From NCBI GenBank assembly GCA_963751245.1, contig CAVVTR010000006.1:186001-250000 (forward strand): a stretch of 64,000 nt of DNA, read 5' to 3'. Shown here piece after piece: positions 28,696 to 35,577 of this stretch (positions within the stretch are counted from its first letter, which is position 1; each line of letters begins with the position of its first letter). Both the position numbers and the translations under genes were made by a program. The notes beneath the pieces are model-generated. The model was not told the DNA's origin. It was given only the letters and a program-made list of their open reading frames with translations, and made no database searches. Source of the stretch: CAVVTR01 sp963751245 (lineage in GTDB: Bacteria > Acidobacteriota > Thermoanaerobaculia > Thermoanaerobaculales > Thermoanaerobaculaceae).

Positions 28696-31007
28696 GGGCG
28701 TCCCCTCCATCCCCACAGGGCCAGCAGAAGGCCGGCGGCGAGCGCCGCGGCCGACAGGGCCCAGATCCTCGCCGGAAGTTGCGCGCGCAGGCGCACCGTG
28801 TGGCTCCCGGACCCGACCGCCACTCCGGTCCACACTTCGTCGGCCCGCACGGTGTCCACCGCCATGCCATCCACCGTGGCCGACCACAGCGCCGGCCGGT
28901 ACTTGACCTGCGCCAGCAGCAGCGCGGGGGCGGGGGAGGACACGGCGATGCTCAGGGTGTCCGCGCCGGCGCCGGTCACGACCGCTTTGCCCCCCTCCAC
29001 GGGACCCACGCCGCCGAGGGCCGCAAGGGTGCCCGGGGGCAGGCTCACCATGCCAGGCCGCACCGGGACCGCCGGGCCTTCGATGATCTCCCTCGCCAGG
29101 GACGCCACCGGCTGGGCCTGGTCCCACGACCAGATCCGCACCCCCAGGGACTCCCGCTCCAGCCGGAGACCCGAGTGATCCCAGGCCACGGCCATTCCGG
29201 GCTCCATCCGGGAGGCGGAGGCCGTCACCAGGGTGGCCGTCCCGGCGGGCCAGCCGCGGGGCACGGCGAACCACGACCACGAGGCGCTCTCCCCCGCCAG
29301 CGTCGGATCCGGGGAAAGCACGCGCCGCTCCCCGGCCGCCACGAGCTCGACCCGCGCGGTGGACTGGCCGGCGGGCAGTCCGAGCCGCGTGGCGTCGGCG
29401 GGCACGGCGACCTCGAAGCGGGCCTCGTCGCCGGTGCGGTCCACGAGCCTGGCCGGCGCCGTATCGATCCGGGAGAAGATCTCGCCCGAGACCACTCGGA
29501 ACGGCAGGGGCTCGAGGATCAAGGCAGCGCCGAGCTCGGCCAGCGAGGAATCGAGGACCCGTGACGGCGGCAGCTCGCCGTCGGGCCCGGCCTCCAGCAG
29601 GCGTGCGTAGCGAGGCTCCGAGACCAGGTCGGCGGCGCGCACGTCGCGCAGCGCCAGGCTCGCGGAGACGTCCGGGGGCAGCGTGTCGAGGAGAGCCGCG
29701 AGGCGCCGCTCCCCGGCGGTCTCCCCCTCGTTCAGGGGCGAGGCCAGACGGGCGTCGGGTCCGTCCGCGTAGGGGAGCCGGTGGGCGGCCGGCGGCACCA
29801 TGCGGACGAGCAGGACGGCGCACACCAGCGCGCCGACCCCGGCCTGCCACCCCTGAGGCACGCCTTGAAGGAGCCACCGCACGCCCAGGCCGGCGAGGAT
29901 GGCGGTGGCCAGGGCGAGGACGCCCAGCGGCCGTTCCGCCGCGCCCGCGCGTACCAGCCACGCCGCCGGCACGAACGCCGCGGCGGCGGCGAACAGCGCG
30001 ACCGCGAGCCAGAGGACCTCGCCCCGGCGGAGCGCGCCGGCGCCCCCGACCACGGCGAGGAGCAGCACGCCGAGCCCGAGGAAGCCCTCGCCCCGCGCGG
30101 TGGGATCCGACGTCCCTCCGGCGAAGGTCTCCGGCGAGGCCGGGTCGCCTTCGGGGAACGGCACCGCCAGGGCGCGCACCGTGGTCAGAGCAGCCACGGG
30201 CCGGGGGCCGGGCGGCAGGAACCCGGGCTCGGCACCGGCGCGATGAAGCCAGAACGACGGCACCCAGACCAGCAGCGCCAGGGTGAGGGCGGCCAGCACG
30301 GCCCCGGCGCGGGGGAGGAGGGAGCGCCGTGTGCCGGGGCGGAACACCTCGGCGAGCGCCCCGAACGCCAGGAACGGCAGGGCCTGGGCGCCGGCGGGCA
30401 CGAGGAGCAGCAGGACGGCGAACCACCCCGCCGCGTGACCCGCGAGGGTGCGCCACGGGCGCAGGGCCGCCACAAGTGCCAGGGGGCCGAGGGCCGCGGC
30501 CGAGCCGCCGAAGCCGAGGAGGTGGGAAGCCACCGCTCCCGAGAGCACGTAGGCGAGGGCCCCGGCCGCTCCCGGCCATCCCCCGGCATCGAGCAGGCTC
30601 AGCACCCAGAAGGCCGCCCCGAAGGCGACGGCGAGCTCGACGGCGACCAAGGCCGTCCAGGCCCACCCCGTCCGTGCGCCGAGCGCCGCCGCCAGCACCA
30701 GGGGAGCGCCCCCCTCGGCAGGGGAGGAGAGCCACCCCGCCCGGCCTCCACCGATGTACGGGTTCCAGACGGCCACCGAAAAGCCGTCGCGGGCAATGGC
30801 GGCGAGCCTCGGGCCCAGGGTGGTCGCGGCCTCCACCGACAGGGGCGAGGGCGACGGGTGCGGACCCCACTGCAGGCGCCACGGGGCGGCGCTCTTCAGG
30901 CTCACCTCAGGCGCCACCCGCAACCCCAGCACCAGGGCGGGGTAGAGCATGGCCGCCAGCAGGATCAGGAGGACCAGGGCGCCCACGCTGCGGTGTCTGC
31001 TGCGCAC
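28692..31007 (-). CDS. YfhO-like polytopic membrane protein (GT-C type)
   Basis: A 771-residue membrane protein. The first 400 residues hold about 11 hydrophobic helices. A mostly periplasmic domain follows, ending in a beta-rich segment with YRPALWSATVDGMAVDTVRADEVWTGVAV. This resembles the YfhO family (SYYPGWKAxVDG), and a last helix precedes the C-terminus. YfhO proteins glycosylate lipoteichoic acids in Gram-positives using lipid-linked sugars; here the acceptor would be another surface glycan or protein. The following GT2 gene overlaps the stop and could supply the donor. The GTG lies six bases after TAGAAT, suggesting a leaderless message. Confidence 0.78.
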   Translation of the reverse strand: MRSRHRSVGALVLLILLAAMLYPALVLGLRVAPEVSLKSAAPWRLQWGPHPSPSPLSVEAATTLGPRLAAIARDGFSVAVWNPYIGGGRAGWLSSPAEGGAPLVLAAALGARTGWAWTALVAVELAVAFGAAFWVLSLLDAGGWPGAAGALAYVLSGAVASHLLGFGGSAAALGPLALVAALRPWRTLAGHAAGWFAVLLLLVPAGAQALPFLAFGALAEVFRPGTRRSLLPRAGAVLAALTLALLVWVPSFWLHRAGAEPGFLPPGPRPVAALTTVRALAVPFPEGDPASPETFAGGTSDPTARGEGFLGLGVLLLAVVGGAGALRRGEVLWLAVALFAAAAAFVPAAWLVRAGAAERPLGVLALATAILAGLGVRWLLQGVPQGWQAGVGALVCAVLLVRMVPPAAHRLPYADGPDARLASPLNEGETAGERRLAALLDTLPPDVSASLALRDVRAADLVSEPRYARLLEAGPDGELPPSRVLDSSLAELGAALILEPLPFRVVSGEIFSRIDTAPARLVDRTGDEARFEVAVPADATRLGLPAGQSTARVELVAAGERRVLSPDPTLAGESASWSWFAVPRGWPAGTATLVTASASRMEPGMAVAWDHSGLRLERESLGVRIWSWDQAQPVASLAREIIEGPAVPVRPGMVSLPPGTLAALGGVGPVEGGKAVVTGAGADTLSIAVSSPAPALLLAQVKYRPALWSATVDGMAVDTVRADEVWTGVAVGSGSHTVRLRAQLPARIWALSAAALAAGLLLALWGWRGRP

Positions 31008-31013
31008 GGCCTC

Positions 31014-31019
31014 ATTCTA
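31014..31019 (-). promoter_or_regulatory. Leaderless -10 box for the YfhO-like gene
   Basis: TAGAAT on the minus strand (5/6 to consensus) ends six bases before the GTG at 31007. No Shine-Dalgarno lies between. Confidence 0.55.
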
Positions 31020-31093
31020 GCCGGGACCGCAGGCCGCCGGGGCTCCCTCCCGTCGGGGCACCGACTCTGCTAGCCTGCGGGCGGGGGTGATGC

Positions 31094-31441
31094 GTGGCGC
31101 TGGTGACACTGGAGACGGTGGCCTACGGACGGTCGGGCGACAAGGGCGATTCCTCCAACGTGGGCCTGATCGCACGGAACGAGGCTGTCTACTGCTGGAT
31201 GAAGGCGGCCATCACGCCGGCGTGGGTGAAGGGTGTCTTCGGCGCCGTGGTGAAGGGGCGCGTGGAGCGGTTCGAGGTGCCCCACGTGCTCGCCCTGAAC
31301 TTCATCCTCCACGACTCCCTCGGCGGCGGCGGGTCGGCGAGCCTGCTGACCGACGCCCAGGGGAAGACCCACGCGCAGGCGCTGCTCCGCTGCCGTGTGG
31401 ACGTCCCCGACGACGTCCTCGCCACCCTGACCGCCCCCTGA
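31094..31441 (+). CDS. Stand-alone AtuA-like C-terminal domain protein
   Basis: A 115-residue protein matching the C-terminal domain of AtuA/DUF1446 proteins of acyclic terpene use. The diagnostic start is AYGRSGDKGDSSNVGLIAR, followed by RFEVPHVLALNFILHDSLGGGGSASLL. In many bacteria this domain occurs alone near acyl-CoA genes; its biochemical role is unknown. GTG start with GGGGG upstream. Its neighbours here are glycan genes, so context gives no pathway. Confidence 0.8.
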   Translation: MALVTLETVAYGRSGDKGDSSNVGLIARNEAVYCWMKAAITPAWVKGVFGAVVKGRVERFEVPHVLALNFILHDSLGGGGSASLLTDAQGKTHAQALLRCRVDVPDDVLATLTAP

Positions 31442-31618
31442 CACCGCTTCCCCGCACCCCGGCGGCCCGCAGGCCGGCGAAGGCCCGCGTGGGCGCTCGG
31501 CGGCCGCCCCTCGCGGCGGTGCGGGCGCGCGGAGGCCGCCCCCCCGCAACCAACAGCCGCCTCGCGCAGAACCGGGCGCCCGAGGGTCGGGGGACGGGTG
31601 GTCCGGTGGGCATCGAAA

Positions 31619-31645
31619 GCGCCCGGGAATTCACTTCCCGGGCGC
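31619..31645. repeat. Array hairpin, copy B
   Basis: A perfect 11-bp stem, GCGCCCGGGAA with TTCCCGGGCGC, encloses the loop TTCAC (31630-31634). Loop and loop-proximal AA/TT pairs are identical to the copy at 32211, while four stem pairs differ in a compensated way. Confidence 0.85.
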
Positions 31646-31895
31646 GCGGGGGCTCGGGGGGCGAGCTGTGGCGGGGGAGGGTGGGGGGCCACACGGGCCC
31701 CCCCCGCAATCGATGGTGTCGCGCCTCGCGGGGGTGCGGGCGGGCGGCGAGAAGCGGCCTGACGATCCGTCGGGCCGGCAGCGGGCGGGGGGATAAGCGG
31801 CAGGCCTGCGCCGCCGAAAGGGCAGGCAGCGACCCAGCCCGCTGGCCGCGGAGGTGTGGGCGGGGGACGGCCGGACCCCCGCGACCAAGATACGT

Positions 31896-32022
31896 GGAAT
31901 TCACTTCCGCCTCGCGCGGGGGCTCGGGGGTCGAGGCCGCGGAGGACGGGGTGGGGGGCGGCCGGCCCCCCGCAATGGATGGTGCCCAGGGACGGAATTG
32001 AACCGCCGACACGGGGATTTTC
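31896..32022. repeat. 127-base direct repeat, distal copy
   Basis: Identical to 32218-32344 at 125 of 127 positions by eye (differences at T/G in the GGGGGTCGAGG segment and C/A in CGGCCCCC). The offset is a constant 322 bases with no gap. It includes the 3' 43 bases of tRNA-Phe plus the GC-rich unit that follows it on the minus strand. Confidence 0.9.
31980..32022 (-). pseudogene. tRNA-Phe 3'-half fragment
   Basis: An exact copy of the 3' half of the intact tRNA-Phe: CCA end, acceptor strand, T-arm, variable loop and anticodon-stem 3' strand up to the loop. Upstream of this point the sequence diverges completely, so no acceptor or D-arm partner exists. It cannot fold as a tRNA by itself. 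Confidence 0.9.
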
Positions 32023-32110
32023 CCTGCGCTGCGGCGGCTCTGCGAGCCGCCTTCGCTCCGGTCGTCCCCTGGCTATTCGTCTCGGGGGGCTGACGCCCCC
32101 CGAACCCCCT

Positions 32111-32133
32111 GTAGAGCAGGGGCCTGAAAATCC
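32111..32133 (+). pseudogene. Inverted tRNA-Phe anticodon-region fragment
   Basis: GTAGAGCAGGGGcCTGAAAATCC on the plus strand matches the D-arm/anticodon stretch of tRNA-Phe at 22 of 23 positions. It has opposite orientation to the intact gene and to the 3'-half fragment. It contains the GAA anticodon with one change in the anticodon stem. Confidence 0.7.
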
Positions 32134-32210
32134 AACACGAGCGCAGCTGCGCACCACGCAGAACAGGGGGATTCCGGGGTGGAGGGTGGGGGGAGCGGAG
32201 GCGAAATCAA

Positions 32211-32237
32211 GCGAGGCGGAATTCACTTCCGCCTCGC
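32211..32237. repeat. Array hairpin, copy E (tRNA-proximal)
   Basis: A perfect 11-bp stem, GCGAGGCGGAA with TTCCGCCTCGC, encloses the loop TTCAC (32222-32226). It is the same structure as at 31619 with a different stem sequence. The copy at 31889-31915 keeps the loop and the four loop-proximal pairs but has a decayed outer stem. Confidence 0.85.
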
Positions 32238-32344
32238 GCGGGGGCTCGGGGGGCGAGGCCGCGGAGGACGGGGTGGGGGGCGGCCGGACCCCCGCAATGG
32301 ATGGTGCCCAGGGACGGAATTGAACCGCCGACACGGGGATTTTC
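32218..32344. repeat. 127-base direct repeat, tRNA-proximal copy
   Basis: This copy runs from the AATTC hairpin through the GC-rich unit into the 3' half of the intact tRNA-Phe. Its partner is at 31896-32022. Confidence 0.9.
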
Positions 32345-32377
32345 AGTCCCCTGCTCTACCATCTGAGCTACCTGGGC
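32302..32377 (-). tRNA. tRNA-Phe (anticodon GAA)
   Basis: A 76-base tRNA with encoded CCA. Acceptor GCCCAGG pairs with CCTGGGC, followed by discriminator A and CCA. The D-arm is GCTC/GAGC and the anticodon stem GGGGA/TCCCC, with loop CTGAAAA giving GAA for phenylalanine. The T-arm is GGCGG/CCGTC with loop TTCAATT. All stems pair well. It sits between rtcB and the repeat array and has its own promoter. Confidence 0.97.
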
Positions 32378-32395
32378 ACGTTCCAGGCGGGGCGA

Positions 32396-32424
32396 AGTAT
32401 GCCGGGACGGAGGGGGAGTGTCAA
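32396..32424 (-). promoter_or_regulatory. Promoter of tRNA-Phe
   Basis: On the minus strand a perfect TTGACA (32424-32419) is 17 bases from CATACT (32401-32396). The expected start point is about 10 bases before the mature tRNA 5' end. This is one of the few textbook sigma-70 promoters in the window. Confidence 0.75.
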
Positions 32425-32443
32425 CCTCGCGGGGGAGGGGTGG

Positions 32444-33886
32444 TCAGCCCTTGATGACGCCGATGGGGCGCAGGCGGACGACCGGGCGCGCAATCCCCGC
32501 GAGGACAAGGGCATCCACCACCTCGGATGCGTCCTTGTACGCCTCGGGCATCTCCTCGGCGAGGGTCCTTCGCGAGTGCGCGGCGACGACGATGCCCTGG
32601 CGGGCGAGCTCCGCGGCGATGTCCCTGGAGCCGCTGACGCGGCGGGCCGCGGTGCGCGAGAGGGCGCGTCCGGCGCCGTGAGCGGCGGACCCGAACGTCT
32701 CCGCCATCGCGGTCGCCGTGCCCACGCAGACAAACGAGCCGCGGCCCATGTCCCCGGGGATCAGGACGGGGTGTCCCGTCTCCCGATACGCCTCGGGTAG
32801 ATCGGGGCAGCCGGCCGGAAACGCCCGCGTGGCCCCCTTGCGGTGCACGACGACGCGGCGGGGTCTGCCGTCGACGAGGTGCTCCTCGACCTTGGCGATG
32901 TTGTGGGCCACGTCGTACACGAGCCGGAGGCCGTGCGCGCGCCGGTCACCGCCGAGCTCTTGCAGCAACGCCTCGAGCGCCAGGGCCATGATGACCTGCC
33001 GGTTGGCCCACGCGTAGTTGGCGGCGGCCCGCATGGCCGCGAGGTACCGCTGTCCGTCCGTGGAGGCGACCGGAACCGCGACGAGCTGGGGATCGGGGAG
33101 CTCGATCCCGTGGTGCCGGACGGCCTTGTGCATGGCAGAGAGGGTGTCGGCGCAGACCTGATAGCCGAGCCCCCTCGAACCCGTGTGGATCATCACGCTC
33201 AGCGTCCCCGGGAAGAGGCCGAACGCCTCCGCTGTGCGCGGGTCGTAGATCCGGTCGACCTCCTGGAGCTCCACGAAGTGGTTGCCGGATCCCAGGGTCC
33301 CGAGCTGAGGCGCTCCGCGTTCGCGGGCTCGTGTGGAGACGGCACCGGCGGAGGCGCCTTCGAGCGTCCCCCCGGACTCCGTCCGGTCGAGGTCCTCGGG
33401 CAGCCCGTACCCGTTCTCCACGGCCCACGAGGCGCCCCGGGTCAGCACCCGGGTCAGCTCGGGACCGTCGAGAGTGGAGATGGCGCCCTCGCTGCCGACA
33501 CCCGCGGGGACGGCGCTCTGGAGCTTCCGCACCAGCCGCCCGACGCCGTCGCCGAGGTCGGAGACCCGGATCTCCGACCGCACGAGGCGCACCCCGCAGT
33601 TGATGTCGTAGCCGACGCCTCCGGGAGAGACCACGCCGTCGGACACGTCGAAAGCGGCCACGCCCCCGATGGGGAAACCGTAGCCCTCGTGAGCGTCGGG
33701 CATCGCCAGGGACGACGTGACGATCCCGGGCAGGTGAGCCACGTTGCACGCCTGTCGGATGGAAGCGTCGCCCCGCATCGACTCGAGGAGCCGGTCGCTG
33801 GCGAAGATCCGCGCAGGGACCCTCATGCCTCCGACGGCCGCCACCTCCCAGACGCCTGGCCGGAGCCGCGAGATGGTCCCGTTCAT
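32444..33886 (-). CDS. rtcB: RNA-splicing ligase RtcB, archaeal-length type
   Basis: GTP- and Mn-dependent ligase joining 2',3'-cyclic phosphate or 3'-phosphate RNA ends to 5'-OH ends, used in RNA repair and tRNA splicing. The 480 residues are close to archaeal RtcB and longer than the roughly 408-residue E. coli form. Metal ligands and active site are intact: Cys97 (DINCGVR), His203 (GSGNHF), His234 (IHTGSRG), His328 (VAHNIAK) and the guanylylated His403 (AHGAGR). AAGGGG precedes the ATG at 33886, and a TATGAT box lies 15 bases before it. No archease or rtcA gene is visible. It is immediately upstream of tRNA-Phe and the array of tRNA fragments. Confidence 0.95.
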   Translation of the reverse strand: MNGTISRLRPGVWEVAAVGGMRVPARIFASDRLLESMRGDASIRQACNVAHLPGIVTSSLAMPDAHEGYGFPIGGVAAFDVSDGVVSPGGVGYDINCGVRLVRSEIRVSDLGDGVGRLVRKLQSAVPAGVGSEGAISTLDGPELTRVLTRGASWAVENGYGLPEDLDRTESGGTLEGASAGAVSTRARERGAPQLGTLGSGNHFVELQEVDRIYDPRTAEAFGLFPGTLSVMIHTGSRGLGYQVCADTLSAMHKAVRHHGIELPDPQLVAVPVASTDGQRYLAAMRAAANYAWANRQVIMALALEALLQELGGDRRAHGLRLVYDVAHNIAKVEEHLVDGRPRRVVVHRKGATRAFPAGCPDLPEAYRETGHPVLIPGDMGRGSFVCVGTATAMAETFGSAAHGAGRALSRTAARRVSGSRDIAAELARQGIVVAAHSRRTLAEEMPEAYKDASEVVDALVLAGIARPVVRLRPIGVIKG

Positions 33887-33939
33887 GGTGGGGTCCCCTT
33901 CATCATAGCCTGCGCCGGCCGCGCCCGGCAGGACGCCCG

Positions 33940-34512
33940 CTACTCCTTGCCCGTGGCGACCGCGGGCGGTGTGCCTTCGCGCCAGGCCCGGACCAGCGGT
34001 GCCCAGCGCCCCTGGGCCTCGAGGACCGTCTCCACGAGGTCCCTGACGGCGCCGGACCCGCCCCGGAAGCGGGAGACCATGTGGGCCACCTCGACGACCT
34101 CCGGCACGGCGTCGGCGGGACACGCCGCGAGCCCCACTCGGAGCAGGGCGGGGAGGTCCGGCACGTCGTCCCCCATGAAGGCCATCTCGTCCAGCGACAC
34201 GTGCAGCAACTGCGACAGCCTGTCGATGTCCTCGGCCTTGTTGGTGCTCCCCTGGATCACCCTGTCGGGCGGTACGCCGAGGTCACGGAGCCGGGAGCGC
34301 AGCGGCGGCGCCACACGGCCCGAGAGCACGGCGACGGCGAGGCCCGCGTGGCGGGCCACGACGATCCCGAAGCCGTCCCGCGCGGAGAAGCGCTTCATGG
34401 TCTCACCGTGCGGGCCGTAGTACAGGCCGGCGTCGGTGAGCACCCCGTCCACGTCGAGAACGAGGGCGCGGACCCGCCCGGCACGCCTCTGCACCTCGCT
34501 GCTGGATGCCAC
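33940..34512 (-). CDS. kdsC: HAD phosphatase, KDO-8-phosphate phosphatase (KdsC)
   Basis: Removes phosphate from KDO 8-phosphate in LPS inner-core synthesis; the same fold also occurs in related nonulosonate phosphatases. The 190 residues include LVLDVDGVLTDAG with nucleophile Asp20 and Asp22, LSGR (motif II Ser), the Lys-containing STNKAED and MGDDVPDLPAL (motif III). No cap domain is present, as expected for tetrameric KdsC. GTG start with GGGAGG five bases upstream. It supports an LPS-containing outer membrane. kdsA, kdsB and kdsD are not in the window. Confidence 0.87.
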   Translation of the reverse strand: MASSSEVQRRAGRVRALVLDVDGVLTDAGLYYGPHGETMKRFSARDGFGIVVARHAGLAVAVLSGRVAPPLRSRLRDLGVPPDRVIQGSTNKAEDIDRLSQLLHVSLDEMAFMGDDVPDLPALLRVGLAACPADAVPEVVEVAHMVSRFRGGSGAVRDLVETVLEAQGRWAPLVRAWREGTPPAVATGKE

Positions 34513-34570
34513 GGTCACCTCCCATCGCCATGCTACTCCGGGCGCGCCGGGCGCGCCGGGCGGCACCGCG

Positions 34571-34576
34571 TAGAAT
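34571..34576 (+). promoter_or_regulatory. Leaderless -10 box for the OppD-like gene
   Basis: TAGAAT (5/6 to consensus) ends six bases before the ATG at 34583. The surrounding sequence is pure GC repeats with no -35 box. Confidence 0.5.
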
Positions 34577-34582
34577 GCACCC

Positions 34583-35577
34583 ATGCCGACCGCCGTGGCC
34601 ATCGAGGATCTGCAGGTCGATTTCCCCTCGGACGGGCGTCCGGGCCGGTTGCCGGTGGTGGACGGGGTCTTCCTGTCGGCGGCCGAGGGCGAGGCGGTGG
34701 GCGTCGTCGGCGAGTCAGGCTCGGGAAAGTCGCTCACCGCGCTGGCCATGCTGGCGCTCCTGCCGGAAGGGGGCAGGGCCCGCGCACGCCGCCTGGAGGT
34801 CGCCGGAGTCGATGTGCTGGCCGCCCCTGAAGCGCGCCTGAGCTCGCTCCGCGGGCGAGACGTGGGGCTGGTCTTCCAGGAGCCCGGGCAGGCGATGAAC
34901 CCGGTACGCCCGGTGTGGGACCAGCTCACCGAGGCGGCCCGCATTCACCGCGGCGTGGACCGGGCGGCCGCCCGGCGCCTGGCCGTGGAGCGCCTGCGCG
35001 AGGTGGGGCTGGGGGGGACCCCCGACTGCCTTCGGCCTATCCCCACCAGCTCTCCGGGGGTCAGCGCCAGAGGGTCATGCTGGCCGCAGCGCTGTCCGCG
35101 GACCCCGGGCTGCTGGTCGCGGACGAGCCCTCGTCGGCGCTGGACCCGCTGACCGGCGCGGCGCTCCTGGAGCAGCTGGAGTCGCTGCGTGAGCGGCGCG
35201 GGCTGACGCTGGTGCTGATCTCCCACGACCTCGATCTCGTGGCTCGCCTCGCGGAGAAAGTGACCGTCGTCTACGCGGGCGAGACGGTGGAGGTCGCGCC
35301 CCGGGCCGGGCTCTTCGAGGCGCCGGCCCACCCCTACACCCGGGCGCTGCTGGAGACGAGACGGCCCGTACCCGCCCGGGGACCCGGCGGACCGTTTCCC
35401 GCCATACCCGGGAGCGTCCCGCGTCCCGGGACGTGGGCGCCGGGATGCCGGTTCGAGCCCCGTTGCCCGCTGGCCTTCGCCCACTGCCGCGAGGCGCGGC
35501 CGGCGCTCGGGCCGGCGGGTCCGGACCGCCAGGTGAGGTGTTTCCTGCACAACGACGCCGAGGTCCCGAGTGCCTGA
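34583..35577 (+). CDS. Peptide ABC transporter ATPase (OppD/DppD-like), frameshifted
   Basis: ATPase subunit of an oligopeptide/nickel-type importer. The first frame encodes the N-terminal half: Walker A GESGSGKS and Q-loop FQEPGQAMNPVRPV, to about residue 145. The second frame, entered by a -1 shift at a run of seven G (35011-35017), continues PSAYPHQLSGGQRQRVMLAAAL, LLVADEPSSALD, the H-loop LISHD and the C-terminal peptide-transporter domain with Cys motif (CRFEPRCPLAFAHC). One extra G restores a normal 330-residue protein. This may be a sequence error, a mutation or programmed slippage. It overlaps oppF-like by eight bases. Permease and binding-protein genes are absent. Confidence 0.8.

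Larger units (their letters stand above)
31490..32300. repeat. Degenerate repeat array downstream of tRNA-Phe (no protein gene)
   Basis: This roughly 810-base stretch holds no believable coding region. It contains at least three clear copies (from about 31619, 31896 and 32211) and two weaker ones (near 31510 and 31725) of a GC-rich unit. In plus-strand order a unit has: a hairpin with loop TTCAC, a segment GCGCGGGGGCTCGGGGG, a G-run/C-run hairpin, then GCAATsGATGGTG. The end of the unit is the complement of the tRNA CCA end. Two copies are near-identical 127-base direct repeats spaced exactly 322 bases. On the minus strand the array lies directly downstream of tRNA-Phe and could be co-transcribed. 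Confidence 0.8.

Noticed and set aside
31490..32300. CRISPR array
   Set aside because: Repeat units are few, long, degenerate and irregularly spaced, include tRNA sequence, and no cas genes are near.
31980..32377. Integrative element flanked by tRNA-derived att sites
   Set aside because: A tRNA 3'-end duplication is the classic scar of integration, but only about 280 bases lie between the copies and there is no integrase, excisionase or cargo.
31442..32454. Several open frames across the repeat array and tRNA-Phe
   Set aside because: They translate the tRNA and its repeats in both strands (recurring MVPGTELNRRHGDF-like peptides) and are rich in Gly, Arg and Pro. They are by-products of the repeats, not genes.
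34583..35152. 189-residue OppD-like protein as a complete gene
   Set aside because: It lacks the signature, Walker B and H-loop. These continue in the -1 frame immediately after a seven-G run, so it is the first half of a frameshifted gene.
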